Of a stretch of DNA of 64,000 bases, positions 47,801 to 59,382 are shown in pieces. Every line of letters begins with the position of its first letter. The first letter of the stretch is position 1. The position numbers were made by a program, and so were the translations under genes. Under the pieces are notes generated by a model. That model worked only from the letters and a program-made list of their open reading frames with translations, did no database searches and had not been told where the DNA came from. Source of the stretch: Przewalskia tangutica (Eukaryota; Streptophyta; Magnoliopsida; Solanales; Solanaceae); NCBI GenBank assembly GCA_029844215.1, contig CM056734.1:16812501-16876500 (forward strand), read 5' to 3'.

Positions 47801-48393
47801 TATATGGAGGAGAGGACATCGAATGGATCTGTAGTTTCACAAAATCAGCACGAAGTGTGGCACAGAGAGCTGGGATCGACCTACAAATGATGTATGTAGG
47901 CAAGAGCAACAACAAGGAGCGAGTTAGAAGGATCAACAGCATGATAACCGCGGAAAATCTGAGTTACTGCTTGATGGACTTAACATCGGTTTGGTACTTC
48001 TGGACAAGAATTGAGAGCATGTTCTACTCTAAAATGCAGCTGGGGAAAACCATCCAAGAGGATAAAATTATGCAAGAAGTTTCGACAATGCTGAGCTTCG
48101 ATGGAAGTGATCAAGGGTGGGCTCTTATAAGCAGAGGATCGTTCGAAATGGCTCGAGGCAAAAGCCAGATAATCACCAAGACATTGGATGATTACACAGT
48201 TTGGGAACAAGATGCTAGAGAGAAAGGATTTGTGCCTGCACTTATTGATTATTTCTTGCAATTGCACACTCCTCAGCACTGCAATCGCCTAATTCTTCCG
48301 GGACTTGATGGTGATATTCCTGAAATGATAGTGTGTGCTGAATGTGGAAGGTCAATGGAGAGGTTCTTTATGTACCGTTGCTGCACTGATTGA
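44823..48393 (+). CDS. Sieve element occlusion (SEO/P-protein) family protein (7 exons)
   Basis: SEO proteins are the structural P-proteins of phloem; they form filaments in sieve elements that can plug sieve plates after wounding. Exons: 44823-45059, 45186-45305, 45837-46285, 46359-46471, 46703-46845, 46929-47414, 47776-48393, giving 721 residues, the usual family size. The N-terminal SEO domain includes KIILHIVEEIFQHSYP and GTHDHHEANIEAL, then LSGYQWDAKLVLSLAAFAIA. A thioredoxin-like middle part follows (LLLLSDLDASPEEILVLSQF), then the C-terminal SEO domain with LYGGEDIEWI and the cysteine motif VCAECGRSMERF. All junctions keep frame. Intron 2 holds a MITE. It is probably expressed in phloem, from family knowledge only. 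Confidence 0.95.
45366..45572. mobile_element. Stowaway-like MITE in SEO intron 2
   Basis: The segment runs from TATTTGTTCCAAAAAAAATT to ACATAAGTTGGAATGAAAAA and includes ACAAATTTCAAAAGTCTTTC, the same inner motif as the MITE at 43937. Its ends are eroded. Confidence 0.45.
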
Positions 48394-49337
48394 GGGATTG
48401 TTTCTGTTGCAATCTATTGCTTGATATACAATGCAAGTTCTAGTTTCTATGTTTTTGTTGTCCAAAATAATTGGTTGGTCTTTTGTACCACTTTTGTTTT
48501 TACTATATGTAAGTCATATGTTGTTATGTAATTGTCTGGCTCTCAAAGGATGTCTTTGATCAGCTTCAGACTACTATTGAGAGAGTAATAATTTATAGGT
48601 AATGAAATTGAGGCACGTCTTTTTTAAGTTAAATCCTAAACACTTGAACCTTTTGTTTTTTCTCATTTAATAATGGGTAAATCCGCATCCAACATTTTAC
48701 ATTACGTCAATTAATGCATGATATGTTTACATAAAATTTTAACACTTAAACCATAGATATTGAGTATAAATTTAGTTGTAGAGAATTGATACATCACGTC
48801 AATTAATGCATACTTAACCATGATATTATCATATAAACTGAGTTGTAGAGAAATAACTCTTTTACCTTAAGTATTTGAGTATTTCTCATTTAGTAATGGA
48901 TGGAAACTTACTGGGTTTACACAAAGAGAATTGATACATATACATCGAATTTCAGCACTTAAACATAGATATGATGTTGTTGAAGGAGTACTTGAGAGGT
49001 TGTAATTCTAATAATTTTCCTCTCCTTTTTATGATGATTTATAAGAAAGATAGAAGATAAACATCTGTCTGTTGTCCCTCAAACCAATCAAAGGAGAGCT
49101 ATTTCCTTTTCCGTCCATCCTTTACCGAAGAAGTGTCATTTTCTTTATTCATCCAGCGTTAGTATTGGTCAAGCCCGTGGCGTGTCTCACGCGGCATGGC
49201 TGGAAAAGATGAGGAGGCAAAAAGAAAAGAAGAAAAAAAAAACAAAAGAGTTTCCCTTTTCATCACTCAAATAAACATGAATGACAACTCTTCCCGAATT
49301 GTACAAGCTTATGTCTACCAGATGGATCTTGTATGAT
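48394..49337. other. 3' flank of the SEO gene
   Basis: This AT-rich DNA includes the likely 3' untranslated region. ATCACGTCAATTAATGCAT-like segments recur near 48700 and 48800. The end, 48988-49180, is similar to 49595-49770. No gene is seen. Confidence 0.5.
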
Positions 49338-49428
49338 ATACTCTCTCCGTCACAAAATATTTATTACATTGCACTTTTTGAAAGTCAAATTATATGAATT
49401 TTAACCAATATTTTAAGCTAGTATATTT
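49338..49428. mobile_element. Half of a Stowaway-like MITE
   Basis: TATACTCTCTCCGTCACAAA is a clear left terminal repeat of the CTCCGTC type, but the matching right end is absent. The sequence stops where RTE endonuclease DNA begins at 49429, so the MITE was cut at that junction. Confidence 0.45.
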
Positions 49429-49597
49429 ATAGGAGGTGATTTCAATGGACATATCGGGTCACTTCCGGGGGATTATGACGACGTGCATAAAAACTTTGGC
49501 CTCGGGAACAGGAGCAGGGAAGGCGTCTCACTTTTAGAGTTCGCTAAAGCTTTTGGGATGGTGATAGCAAATTCTATGTTCCGGAAGAAAGAATAAT
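49429..49597 (+). pseudogene. RTE LINE endonuclease fragment
   Basis: About 56 codons are open without an ATG and encode IGGDFNGHIGSLPGDYDDVH, then RSREGVSLLEFAKAFGM and VIANSMFRKKE. This is the catalytic GGDFN region of an RTE-type AP-like endonuclease. Nothing of the rest of the LINE adjoins it. It is more GC-rich than its surroundings, which suggests a patch moved in during a rearrangement or break repair. Confidence 0.75.
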
Positions 49598-50270
49598 AGA
49601 GAAGTTCCAATTCTAATATTTTCCTCTCCTTTCTACTATATGATGATTTACAAATAAAAGGAGAAGCATAAAATTTCCCTCGGACCAATCAACGGAGAGA
49701 GTTATTTCGTACATCTTTACAAAAGAAATGTTATTCTTTTCTTTATTCATTCAAAGTTGAACTTGGTCAGGCCTGACCTGCTTTAATTTTAAATTTTTTA
49801 ATACATAACCCATTAAATAAATATTTAAATTATGGATACATATTTAATAGTAGTTATTTAAATTTTATTAAATTTAATATAATTTTATATTTTACTTGAT
49901 TCTAACGTAGAATATAATGGCATACAGACGAAATAATACCAATTTTCCGCTTAATTAAATACTTGTTAATTTCTTTTATTTTATTTTCCTTCTTTTTGTT
50001 AAGATTAATTTTAAATGATATACACAAATATTATAAAAGCTTTTAAATTACTAGTATCCTTAATCACTTATCCTGTTCTTGTTGGCAAAATAATCTGTAT
50101 AAGTTTGAATAAAGTTTCAACACAATCTGTAAAACACTTAGTAAAACAGATTACACAGTATAAAATACTTAACAATAAAATACTTAAAACCAATAAATGA
50201 AACTGGAAGAATAAAAATATTTTTCAGAATATAATCGAGCTCACTTGCCATCTAATGAGTTTGATTGGGA

Positions 50271-51068
50271 TTACTCGTGAATCGACTCGCTTATAGCACA
50301 TGCTATATCTGGTCGTGTACAATTCATAATATACATCAAACTTCCCAAAACTCGTGCATAGTCCAAGTGTGAGTCACTTTCACCTTCATTCTTTTGAAGT
50401 GCAAAACTGACATCAATTGGAGTCTTTGCAATATTAAAATTTAAATACTTGAACTTATCAAGTACCTTTTCAATATAATGTGATTGTGATAATGCTGGAC
50501 CTTGTGGAGTTTTATGGATCCTAATTCCTAAGATCAAATCAGCAACCCCTAAGTCTTTCATGTCAAATTTGCTAGCGAGCATACGCTTCGTAGCATTTAC
50601 ATCGACAATATCTCTACTCATTATCAACATGTCATCAACATATAAACAAACAATGACTTCATGATTTGGAGTATTTTTAATGTAAACACATTTGTCACAC
50701 TCATTAATCTTAAATCTATTTGCCAACATTATTTGGTCAAATTTCGCATGTCATTGTTTGGGTGCTTGTTTAAGTTCATAAAGTGACTTAACAAGTTTGC
50801 ACACTTTCCTTTCTTTACCAGGAACCACAAAACTCTCAGGTTGTTCCATGTAAATTTCTTCCTCCAATTCTCCATTTAAGAAAGTTGTCTTGACATCCAT
50901 TTGATGGATTTCAAGATCATATACGGCCGTCAGTGCCACTAACACCCGAATAGATGTTATTCTTGTTACCGGCGAGTATGTGTCAAAGTAATCAAGACCT
51001 TCTTTTTGTCTATAACCTTTGACCACAAGTCTTGCCTTATATTTGTCAATAGTTCCATCAACTTTCAT
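50271..51068 (-). pseudogene. Copia reverse transcriptase, truncated
   Basis: Segments 51068-50751 and 50729-50271 encode RLVVKGYRQKEGLDYFDTYS, LEIHQMDVKTTFLNGELEEE, then VCLYVDDMLIMS with the YVDD catalytic motif. A stop or frame change at about 50740 separates them. RNase H is missing beyond 50271, which agrees with the 3' deletion. Confidence 0.88.
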
Positions 51069-51182
51069 TTTTCTTTTAAAAATTCCTTTTGATCCTAGAG
51101 GTTTATTTCCAGGAGGAAGATCAACTAATTCTTATGTATGGTTGTTTAAAATTGATTCAATCTCACTATTGACTGCCTCTTT

Positions 51183-52275
51183 TCAAAATGATGAATCAGA
51201 AGATGACATCACTGCTTTAAATGTTTGAGGCTCATTTTCAAGCAAGAATGTCACAAAATCTGGTCCAAAGGAAGTAGATGTCCTTTGACGTTTGCTACGC
51301 CTTGGATCCTCTTTACTTGGTGTACTTTCTTTTGGTTCTTCCCGCAGACGTTTAGATCTTTCACTTGACGACTCACATTCAGTTTTATACGGATAAATAT
51401 TTTCAAAGAATTCAGCATTATCTGATTCAATTACCGTATTAACATGAATTTTGGGATTGCCCGATTTGTGAACCAAAACACGATAAGATTTGTTGTTTGT
51501 ATCATAACCAATAAAAACACAATCCACAATTTTTGGTCCGATTTTTACCCTTTTGGGCAAAGGAACTTGGACCTTTGCTAAACACTCTCACACTTTGAAA
51601 TATTTCAAGTTGGGTTTCCTTCCTTTCCATAGTTCATATGGAATAGATTGTGTTTTGTTGTGGGGCACCATGTTGAGTATTCGATTAGCTGCAAGAATAG
51701 TTTCCCCCCACAAGCTCTGCGGTAAACCGGAACTTATTGATAAAGCATTCATCATTTCCTTTAATGTTCAGTTTTTTTCTTTCCGCAATTTCATTTGATT
51801 GTGGTGTGTAAGGGGCAGTAGTTTGATGAATAATTTCATATTCTAAGCATATCTCTGCAAAAGGAGATTCGTATTCTCCACCCCTATCACTTCTAATCAT
51901 TTTTATTTTTTTATTCAATTGATTTTCCACTTCGTTCTTGTATTGCTTAAATGCATCAATTGTTTCATCCTTACTATTAAGCAAATACACATAACAATAT
52001 CGAGTGCACTCGTCAATAAAGGTTATAAAATACTTTTTCCTACCGCAAGATGGTATTAACTTCATATCACATATATCTGTGTGGATTAAGTCTAAAGGAT
52101 TTGAACTCTTGTCAATAGACTTATATGGATGTTTAACAAACTTAGATTCAACACAGATTTCACATTTTGATTTATTACACTCGAATTTTGTCAATACTTC
52201 TAAATTAATCAATTTCCGCAAGGTTTTGTAGTTGACATGTCCCAAACGAACATGCCATAAATCATTTGACTCCAA
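51183..52275 (-). pseudogene. Copia integrase, frameshifted
   Basis: Segment 52275-51685 has the GAG-pre-integrase part (LWHVRLGHVNYKTLRKL, with a CEICVESK zinc-site end) and the catalytic core (HTDICDMKL, ITFIDECTRYCYVYLL, IRSDRGGEYES). Frame changes near 51690-51770 precede the C-terminal part, 51560-51183 (VFIGYDTNNKSYRVL). The core acidic residues are visible but the chain is broken. Confidence 0.85.
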
Positions 52276-52318
52276 TAAGTAAGACGAAGTGAATTCTTAT
52301 TAATATTGTCAACAACCA

Positions 52319-52738
52319 TTACATTGAGTTTGAAAGGCCCTCGATGAGGTAGCCATTTCCTATGAACATATCATTCTTACTTATTATAATTTTCTTACTA
52401 ACCAGCACGCACTTAAACCCGTTCTTGACGAGTAGTCCAGCTGAAACTAGATCCTTCCTAATTGTTGGAACGTGCAGAACATTGTTGAGAGTCAGCACCT
52501 TGTCGGAAGTCATTTTCAGAAGTATCTTCCCATATCCTTCAATCTTGGCTGTTGCAGTATTTCCCATAAACAGTTCCTCTCCGGGTCTAGCGGGAGCGTA
52601 GGCTGCAAATGCTTCTTTTACAGTGCAAACATGTCGAGTGGCACCAGAATCAAGCCACCACTCCTTTGGGTTTTCAACCAAGTTGCACTCCGATAGCATT
52701 GCACACAGATCATTCATATCATCATTCTTTTTCACCAT
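52319..52738 (-). pseudogene. Copia protease region
   Basis: The segment reads WWLDSGATRHVCTVKEAFAA (DSGA is the aspartic protease active site), then LFMGNTATAKIEGYGKI and LNNVLHVPTIRKDLVSAGLL. It has the right order between gag and integrase but is cut off by stops on both sides. Confidence 0.85.
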
Positions 52739-52747
52739 ATTAGTTTG

Positions 52748-53650
52748 TCATTTTCCCTTGTCCTTTTTCGGGAGACGACAATCTGGGGCTTTGTGGCCAA
52801 CTTTCCCACAATTATAACAGTTGCCCTTGAATATTTTCTTGTTAGGATCCTTCTCCTTTCCAGAAGGCCTCTTCCTTTTCTTGTTCTTTTTCGGAGCAGC
52901 ATCTTCAACGATATTTGCCCCTTCAATCGGTGAACTCTTACGGTACCTCTTCTCAGCGATTTTGTTATCTTCCTCGATCTTGAGACGAATCACAAGATCC
53001 TCCAAAATCATTTCCTTTCTCTTATGCTTAAGATAATTCTTGAAATCTTTCCATGAGGGCGGAAACTTCTCAATCATTGCAGCCACTTGGAATGCTTCAT
53101 TCACTACCATACCTTCAGCAATAAGGTCATGGAAGATAAGTTGAAGCTCTTGAACTTGGGTTCCAACGGTTTTTCCATCCACCATTTTGTAGTCTAGGAA
53201 TTTGGCAACCACAAACTTCTTCAAGCAAGCATCTTCGATTTTGTACTTCTTTTCAAGTGCACTCCATAGTTCTTTAGAGGTCTCTACTGCACTGTAGACG
53301 TTGTACAAGTCATCTTCTAAGGCACTCAAAATGTAGCCTTTGCACAAAAAATCAGCATGTTTCCAAGCCTCATTAACCAGGAATTTTTGGTTGTCAGGCA
53401 TGTCGGCGGCAAGCACGGGAGGGTCCTCACTGGTGAACTTTTGCATACCAAGGGTAGTAAACCAAAAGAACATTCTTTACTGCCATCCTTTAAAGTTGGC
53501 ACCGGTGAACTTCACAGGTTTCTCAGCCGGTGGCACATCGGTACAGTTTGTAGGAGTAACCGCTGGTGCAATATTCGCAGAGGGAGTTCCAGTCGCAGAG
53601 GGAGTTCCAGTCTCAATTGCCATTATTTGTTTCACTGTCAAATCGACAAA
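52748..53650 (-). pseudogene. Copia gag, interrupted
   Basis: The coding sequence starts at about 53624 with MAIETGTPSATGTP and reads to KFTGANFKGWQ, where a stop near 53480 breaks it. From 53473 it continues with a UBN2/gag-like domain (TSKELWSALEKKYKIEDACL) and ends with the CCHC zinc knuckle CYNCGKVGHKAPDC and a Lys-rich tail. A stop separates it from the protease frame. Confidence 0.85.
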
Positions 53651-54749
53651 CTGTTTTAGTTAATAAAACCAGAATAACAATTAAATCACAAACTTAACGA
53701 TGAAGATTTTATTTCTTCAAATCGCAGTATAATTATGAACTTTGGTATTCCAACGAAGTTTTTATATCTTCGAGTCATAATACTAATATTCATATGGAGT
53801 AGAAAACTACACAAGTTTTAATCTCCTTAAACAGAATACAAATTATAATATTATAAACTAATTTCCTTAAGATTGTTGGCAAAATAATCTGTATAAGTTT
53901 AAATAAAGTTTCAACACAATCTGTAAAACACTTAGTAAAACAGATTACACAATATAAAATACTTAACAGTAAAATACTTAAAACCAGTAAATGAAACTGG
54001 AATAAAAATATTTTTCAGAATATAATCGAGCCCACTTAGTTAAAGTGTGTCCTTAAGGAAATTATTCCCCTCAAAGTACTCGAGGTTGATGGAATATCTC
54101 CTCCCAAGATAGAACGATTATCTTACCAGAATAGTAGTACTCCAAATTCAGGTAGCGGCGAACCACTCAACGGCAGTGTATCACAAAGAATAAAACAAGA
54201 GAGTTTTGGAGAGAAATATTTTATTTCGTTTTTTAGCGCAGGAAAAAAAAATCGTTGTGAATTTTGGAACAAATCAAGAATTTATAGCAGTTGGAGGTAC
54301 TGATTCTGAATGTTTGCAACCATTCAGACCAGTCACTAGGTTTTTTGGAGGGAAATTCAAAAATATCTGGGAAGAGAGAAACAGACCGGGTCGGTCACAA
54401 GTCGCGGGTCAGGATCGATCCGCATTAGATGTTTTTGATTATTTAATTAAATAATTAATTAATTAAATAATTAAAAAAAAGTTTGTTCAAAAATATAATC
54501 GATCAATCTTTGACAAATCCAAATCCAAATCAAAATCCAAAGTCGAGCAAGCGACGACAACGGCGTGAGGGGTCCTTGCCCCCTCAACTCTTTTAGCAAC
54601 TAAAGAAGGTGTAATGTAATATATACACCTCTCTTTTCCTTTCTTTTTCCTATGTGGGACAAATATTTAACCAAAATAAAAGGGATATTTTATATTCCTT
54701 TCACTTTTCATTCCATCATTTTTCATTCACCAATATCAAAACTCTAACA

Positions 54750-56070
54750 GTTTCACGTTAAGAACTCATGTTTACGATGAAAAGGATTACCACACATGTG
54801 TGACATGAGTCAAGATTGTTAAACCTTTACTTTTGATGTATGAGGAATATTAAGCTTCTAAGTTCTAACAGGGCAAGCATGCACCCACCCAATATCGACC
54901 ACATTCATCTTTCACCCTATTGTTTATTTTAACATCAACATTTTCTTCTTTAAATATTCATATAGTGCTTCTTCCTTTAACATAAAAAAAATGAAATTCG
55001 AGTACGTGGTCCACTAAAGTAGTGATAATTTAAAAGCATATCCAATTATTCATCTCTATGATCATTTTGATTATACAGTTATGTTCTTCCCACTAAAAGC
55101 AAATCGGAACTGGTCACTATTCTTACATTTGTAAGATTATGAAGATGCCAGGAAAATTATATTTCACACTTTTTCCCACTAAAAACTTTGAATTAGTTGC
55201 AAACAAGACAAGTCCAAGTCATACATCTAATCTATGTAGTTTGGACAAACATTGTCTTTTAAGTGTGTCCATTAGTTTCACTCCGTCCGTACAACTATCC
55301 AGATAACCCTAACAATACTCAACCTCAAGTATCTCAAAGTAATCAAAATGGTCCCAAAATTAGGGTAGGAAGTTAAATTCCACAAAAATCAAGAAAATTG
55401 CTGCAACTAAATGTAGATTTTCCATAAATAAATTATTTTAATTTAATTGAAAAAGAAAGAAAAAACCTAAACAGACGCACACCCAACTGATAACTGAAAA
55501 TAACCGGCGAATGTATAATATATGTATAATCCATATATAATGTGTATAACCGTGGTCCGTCTATAAAATCGGCTAATATAAGTAAACAATGAATCTGACA
55601 AGCTAATTGTGTAAAGATCTCAAGAAAAAGAAATTAGAGAAGAATTCATTTCTTTCCTATATGAGACTTCTAAATAAAGTAGATCTGCTTGAACAACTGG
55701 GTTTCGGGATTCTTTTACATTAAAAGGTGCATGTATATACCAAGTGAAATTTCCTGACTAATTCAGTAATAGCACACGGTAATTATGGGGGCAGTCTCAT
55801 AATTAACTCCCTTCATTATTATTATTTGATTATATAATATTATGTAATTAAGTAGCATCTCCTAATTTAGATTAATCAAAGGTCTCTTATTCTACGAAAA
55901 ATTGGGCAGCACTTCCCCTGTTTCTACGTATTTTTCCACCTTTTTCAAGGCCCGAAATCAATAACTAATTGCCACATTTAAGGCGCAATAATACAGCAAG
56001 TCAAAGGGGATTACACGCCTAACTTGACGTGTAAAATTCAACCCCTTAATCTACCAAAGCTGTCCATAAT
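54750..56070. other. Intergenic AT-rich DNA
   Basis: I see no gene, RNA or clear repeat ends in this stretch between the Copia 5' LTR and the minisatellites. Part of it may belong to the LTR that ends at 57433. Confidence 0.4.
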
Positions 56071-56071
56071 A

Positions 56072-56155
56072 CTAGTCCATAGTCCAATGTAAAAACAGTC
56101 CATAGTCTAATGTAAAAACAGTCTGAAGTCCAATGTAAAAACAGTCCAAGTCCTT
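56072..56155. repeat. Minisatellite, about 26 bp period, three units
   Basis: Units of the form AGTCCATAGTCTAATGTAAA plus AACA repeat three times with small changes. Confidence 0.75.
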
Positions 56156-56328
56156 TAGTTGGTGTTCTTGGCCAACTACTACAATCAAAACTGTCCAGTT
56201 TTCGGCTAGCATGTCAATACTTGTTTCATTACTTCTTTAATATTCCAACTTATATTTCAATCTTTATATAAGTTACATTAACTTGTTATTAACAAGATTC
56301 CTTCATGTCAACAAGTAATAGGTAATGT

Positions 56329-56471
56329 TTTAACAACTTTAATGGCCAGCATGCCAATTCTCGATTTTAACAACTTAATGGCTAGCATGCCAATTTCGGT
56401 TTTTAACATCTTTAATGGCTAGCATGCCAATTTCGGTTTTTAACATCTTTAATGGCTAGCATGCCAATTCT
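56329..56471. repeat. Minisatellite, about 38 bp period, four units
   Basis: Units contain TTTAATGGCTAGCATGCCAA with TTTCGGTTTTTAACATC between; the two inner units are almost identical. The shared GGCTAGCATGCCAA is nearly palindromic. Confidence 0.85.
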
Positions 56472-57433
56472 TTTCAATCTTCCTTCCACATATCATATAA
56501 TCAATCATATACTACTAACATATGTAATTTCCAACTTCACTAAAAGGACAAAGATTATTACCTCAATAAGCCCAAAATTTTCCAAGATATAAGTCGATCC
56601 TTAGGAATCTTAGCTCCTATTCCTTACGTTCTAATCCACTCCAAGCAACCCTTAGAAGTTCCTAACCAACTTCTCTTAACACTTCATCCAAAAAATGAAG
56701 ATCACCTTAGGGTTTCACTTTGCGACTATCGGATTAACGTAGTACTTCCGGGATTTTTGTGTTGGGATATCTTTAGAACACTAAAAGGGACACTTGGTTT
56801 AAGTGTTGGGATTTATCAACAACAATTGAAGAATTGTTCCTCAATTAGGGGGTGTGGCCGAGAGCTCTAACAAGGGAGGGAGTATTGTTCTTGAAATTTT
56901 TTTAAGTGATGAAGTCTTCAACCCTAAGGTGTGTATATATAAAACAACCAAGGGCTAGGATCAAAGCAAGTGTGTGGTTGAGATTGGGGACAAGTGTGTG
57001 TGGGTCCCACAAGCCACTTGTCCAACAAATATCTCAAGACACTTGTCTTGCCACTTGTTCTCAACAATCTCGCCCAACATGGGCCATATGGGGTGACACG
57101 TGTCGCCATCCTATTGGTCCAAAATATTTCATCTCTCCAAAGTCTCAATAATTGGTCAAATATCGAAAACCTTGTGGGCCCCACAAAAACGTAAAATTTC
57201 TCGGGTGGGCCCCACATGACCAAATCTCGAAATAAAATTCCATAATTCTTATAAATTTTATAAGTCTCAATTACCAAAATTGAGAATCAAATTCCCAATA
57301 ATAAACTTTTTTCCTTCACGTGGTTCGGAATATTTTCCGTAGGAAAAATAAATATTTCTTCCTTTTCGAACTTAATGTTGTATTCTCATACGTACGTCCT
57401 CACATACATACCCTGGAACTACGGGGTGTAACA
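56472..57433 (-). repeat. Putative LTR (solo or truncated) on the minus strand
   Basis: The right edge on the minus strand starts TGTTACACCCCGTAGTTCCA, a TG start I associate with plant Ty3-gypsy LTRs. About 490 bp further in there is TTTTATATATACACACC, a TATA-like motif. At the right edge the sequence changes abruptly into Copia RT at about 57440. The left limit and target duplication were not found; the minisatellites may be inside it. Confidence 0.4.
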
Positions 57434-58904
57434 ATGATAAATATAATGCTCTTATTAATAATAGGACTTGGGATTTGGTGTCTCGTCCTCCTGATGTTAA
57501 TGTGATTCGGTCTATGTGGATTTTTAGTCATGAAGAAAAATCTGATGGTACATTTGAGTGGCATAAAGTCCGTCTTGTAGGTGATGGAAAAACTCAACAG
57601 GTTGGTGGGAACTGCGGTGAGACTTTCAGTCAGGTGGTCAAATCAACAATTATCTACACAATACTAAGTATAGCTCTTTCTAAGGCATGGCCTCTACATC
57701 ATCTTGATGTGAAAATGCATTCATGCATAGAGAACTCAACGAAATGGTGTACATGTATCAACCCAGGGGTTACAAAAACCCCACTTATCCTAATCATGTG
57801 TGCTTATTGAAGAAATCATTGTATGAGCTCAAACAAGCTCATCAGGCCTAGTACAAGAGGTTTGCAAATTATGTTTCTACTATTGAGTTTTCTAACAGCA
57901 TGTCTAATCATTCTCTCTTCATATACCGTGAGGGTAATGGTATAGCTTACATCCTTCTGTATGTTGATGATATTATATTAACTGCTTCATCTGATGCTCT
58001 TCTTAAGTCTATCATGTCCCTTCTTAGCTCAGAGTTTGCTATGAAAGGTCTAGGGTCTTTGAGTTATTTCTTGGGGATAGATGTAACACGTCAGATGGTA
58101 TATTTTTGTCTCAAAAGAAGTATGCAAAAGAGATCGTTGAACGAGCTGACATGTCCTCGTGTAAGCCGTCCTTCACTCCAGTTGATACTAAACCAAAGTT
58201 GAGTGCCACTTCCAGCACTGATGATCCATCACATTACCGCAGCCTTGCAGGAGCCCTGCAATATCTTACTTTCACGAGGCCCGACATATCTTATGATATG
58301 CAACATATTTGTCTATTCATGCATAATCCGATGGAGGATCACATGCATGCTCTCAAGTGTATTGTGTGTTATATTCAGGGAACTCTCGATCATGGTTTGC
58401 ATTTATATCTGTCTTCGACAACCACTCTCATTTCTTACACATATGCAGATTGGGGTAAATGTTTGGATACCAGAAGCTCCACGTCTAGTTATTGTGTCTT
58501 TCTTGGTGACAATTTGACATCTTGGTCTTCCAAACGGCAGGCTACCTTGTCTAGGTCCAGTGCCGAAGCAGAATACCGGGGAGTTGCCAATATGATTTCT
58601 GAATCGTGTTGGCTACGTAATCTTCTTCTGGAGCTCTATTGTCCTGTTCCGAAGACGACATTGATTTATTGTGATAATGTTAGTGCGATTTATCTCTCAG
58701 GAAATCTGGTTCAACATCAACGCACTAAACATATTGAACCGGATATTTACTTTGTTCGCGAAAAGGTTGTTCGTGGACAAGTATGTGTCTTACATGTCCT
58801 GTCACGCTATCAGATCGCCGATTACAAAAGATCTTCTGTTGGTTCTATTTGAAGATTTTTGGGACATCAGCATACGCCGACCTCCCGCTTCGACTGCGGG
58901 GGTG
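57434..58904 (+). pseudogene. 5'-truncated Copia pol fragment (RT and RNase H)
   Basis: The fragment starts with YNALINNRTWDLVSRPPD. RT continues through frameshifts with SLYELKQAHQA, ILLYVDDIILTASS (YVDD) and GSLSYFLGIDVTRQM. RNase H follows in a long open frame (58106-58852): SAGALQYLTFTRPDISY-like DNA, YADWGKCLDTRSSTSSYCVF, SSAEAEYRGVANM and HQRTKHIEPDIYFVREKV. It ends with DISIRRPPASTAGV, typical of Ale-type Copia elements. It belongs to a different lineage and strand from the element at 50080. Confidence 0.88.
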
Positions 58905-59080
58905 TGATAAAATATTTGATAATAATTGTGATTTGTACATAATCTTTTCAGTATATTTTGTATATTGTATGTGTATATTTAGTTAATTACTACCTTAATT
59001 CTAGCCTAGGATGATACTTGTATTATGTGTATATTTACTACCTCTTTGGAATGAAGTAAACAAGTACATATTTCTTACAA
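58905..59080 (+). repeat. 3' LTR of the truncated Copia fragment
   Basis: Directly after the polypurine-like CTGCGGGGGTG, the sequence TGATAAAATATTTGATAATA starts an AT-rich stretch with promoter-like TATATT runs that ends near TTCTTACA. A length of about 175 bp suits the short LTRs of this lineage. The right end is approximate and no 5' LTR is left to compare. Confidence 0.55.
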
Positions 59081-59382
59081 AAACACTCTTGTCCCCAAAT
59101 TATTGGGTTATGAAAATGGCAAATGAGGAATTTCACAGGTCAACTCATGAGGAGAAGAAACTAATCCATTGGGACCCTGGACAACTCAAGTTTTTCCACA
59201 CGGTCCAAGCTTGACTTATGAAGTCATGCTCCACTTCTAATTACACCTTAAAAACCAGCCTTCTTTTTATAGAACCACCAAACAACCAGTAAAAGAATAT
59301 ACATCCTACTACTCAAGCACCACCAGTGTGGTGCGGCATCCACCTCCCAATGCCACCACGAAACTGCCAAACTGCCACCCCG

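Larger units (their letters stand above)
50080..54749 (-). mobile_element. Copia LTR retrotransposon with a deleted 3' end
   Basis: The full 5' LTR is 53874-54749 (876 bp), starting TGTTAGAGTTTTGATATTGG and ending TTTTGCCAACA on the minus strand. Only about 168 bp of the 3' LTR remains (50080-50247). Directly inside it, pol stops after the CTRPDIACAISESIHE segment, so most of RNase H, the polypurine tract and the start of the 3' LTR are lost in one deletion at about 50248. Order on the minus strand is gag, protease, integrase, RT, which is the Copia order. Flanks GTTCT and GTTTC are not a clean target duplication. Confidence 0.9.

Noticed and set aside
52362..53663. Several plus-strand frames across the Copia element
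   Set aside because: They are antisense shadows of gag and protease coding DNA on the minus strand.
50075..54754. Target duplication of the minus-strand Copia element
   Set aside because: The flanks GTTCT and GTTTC match at only three of five bases, so they are not taken as evidence.
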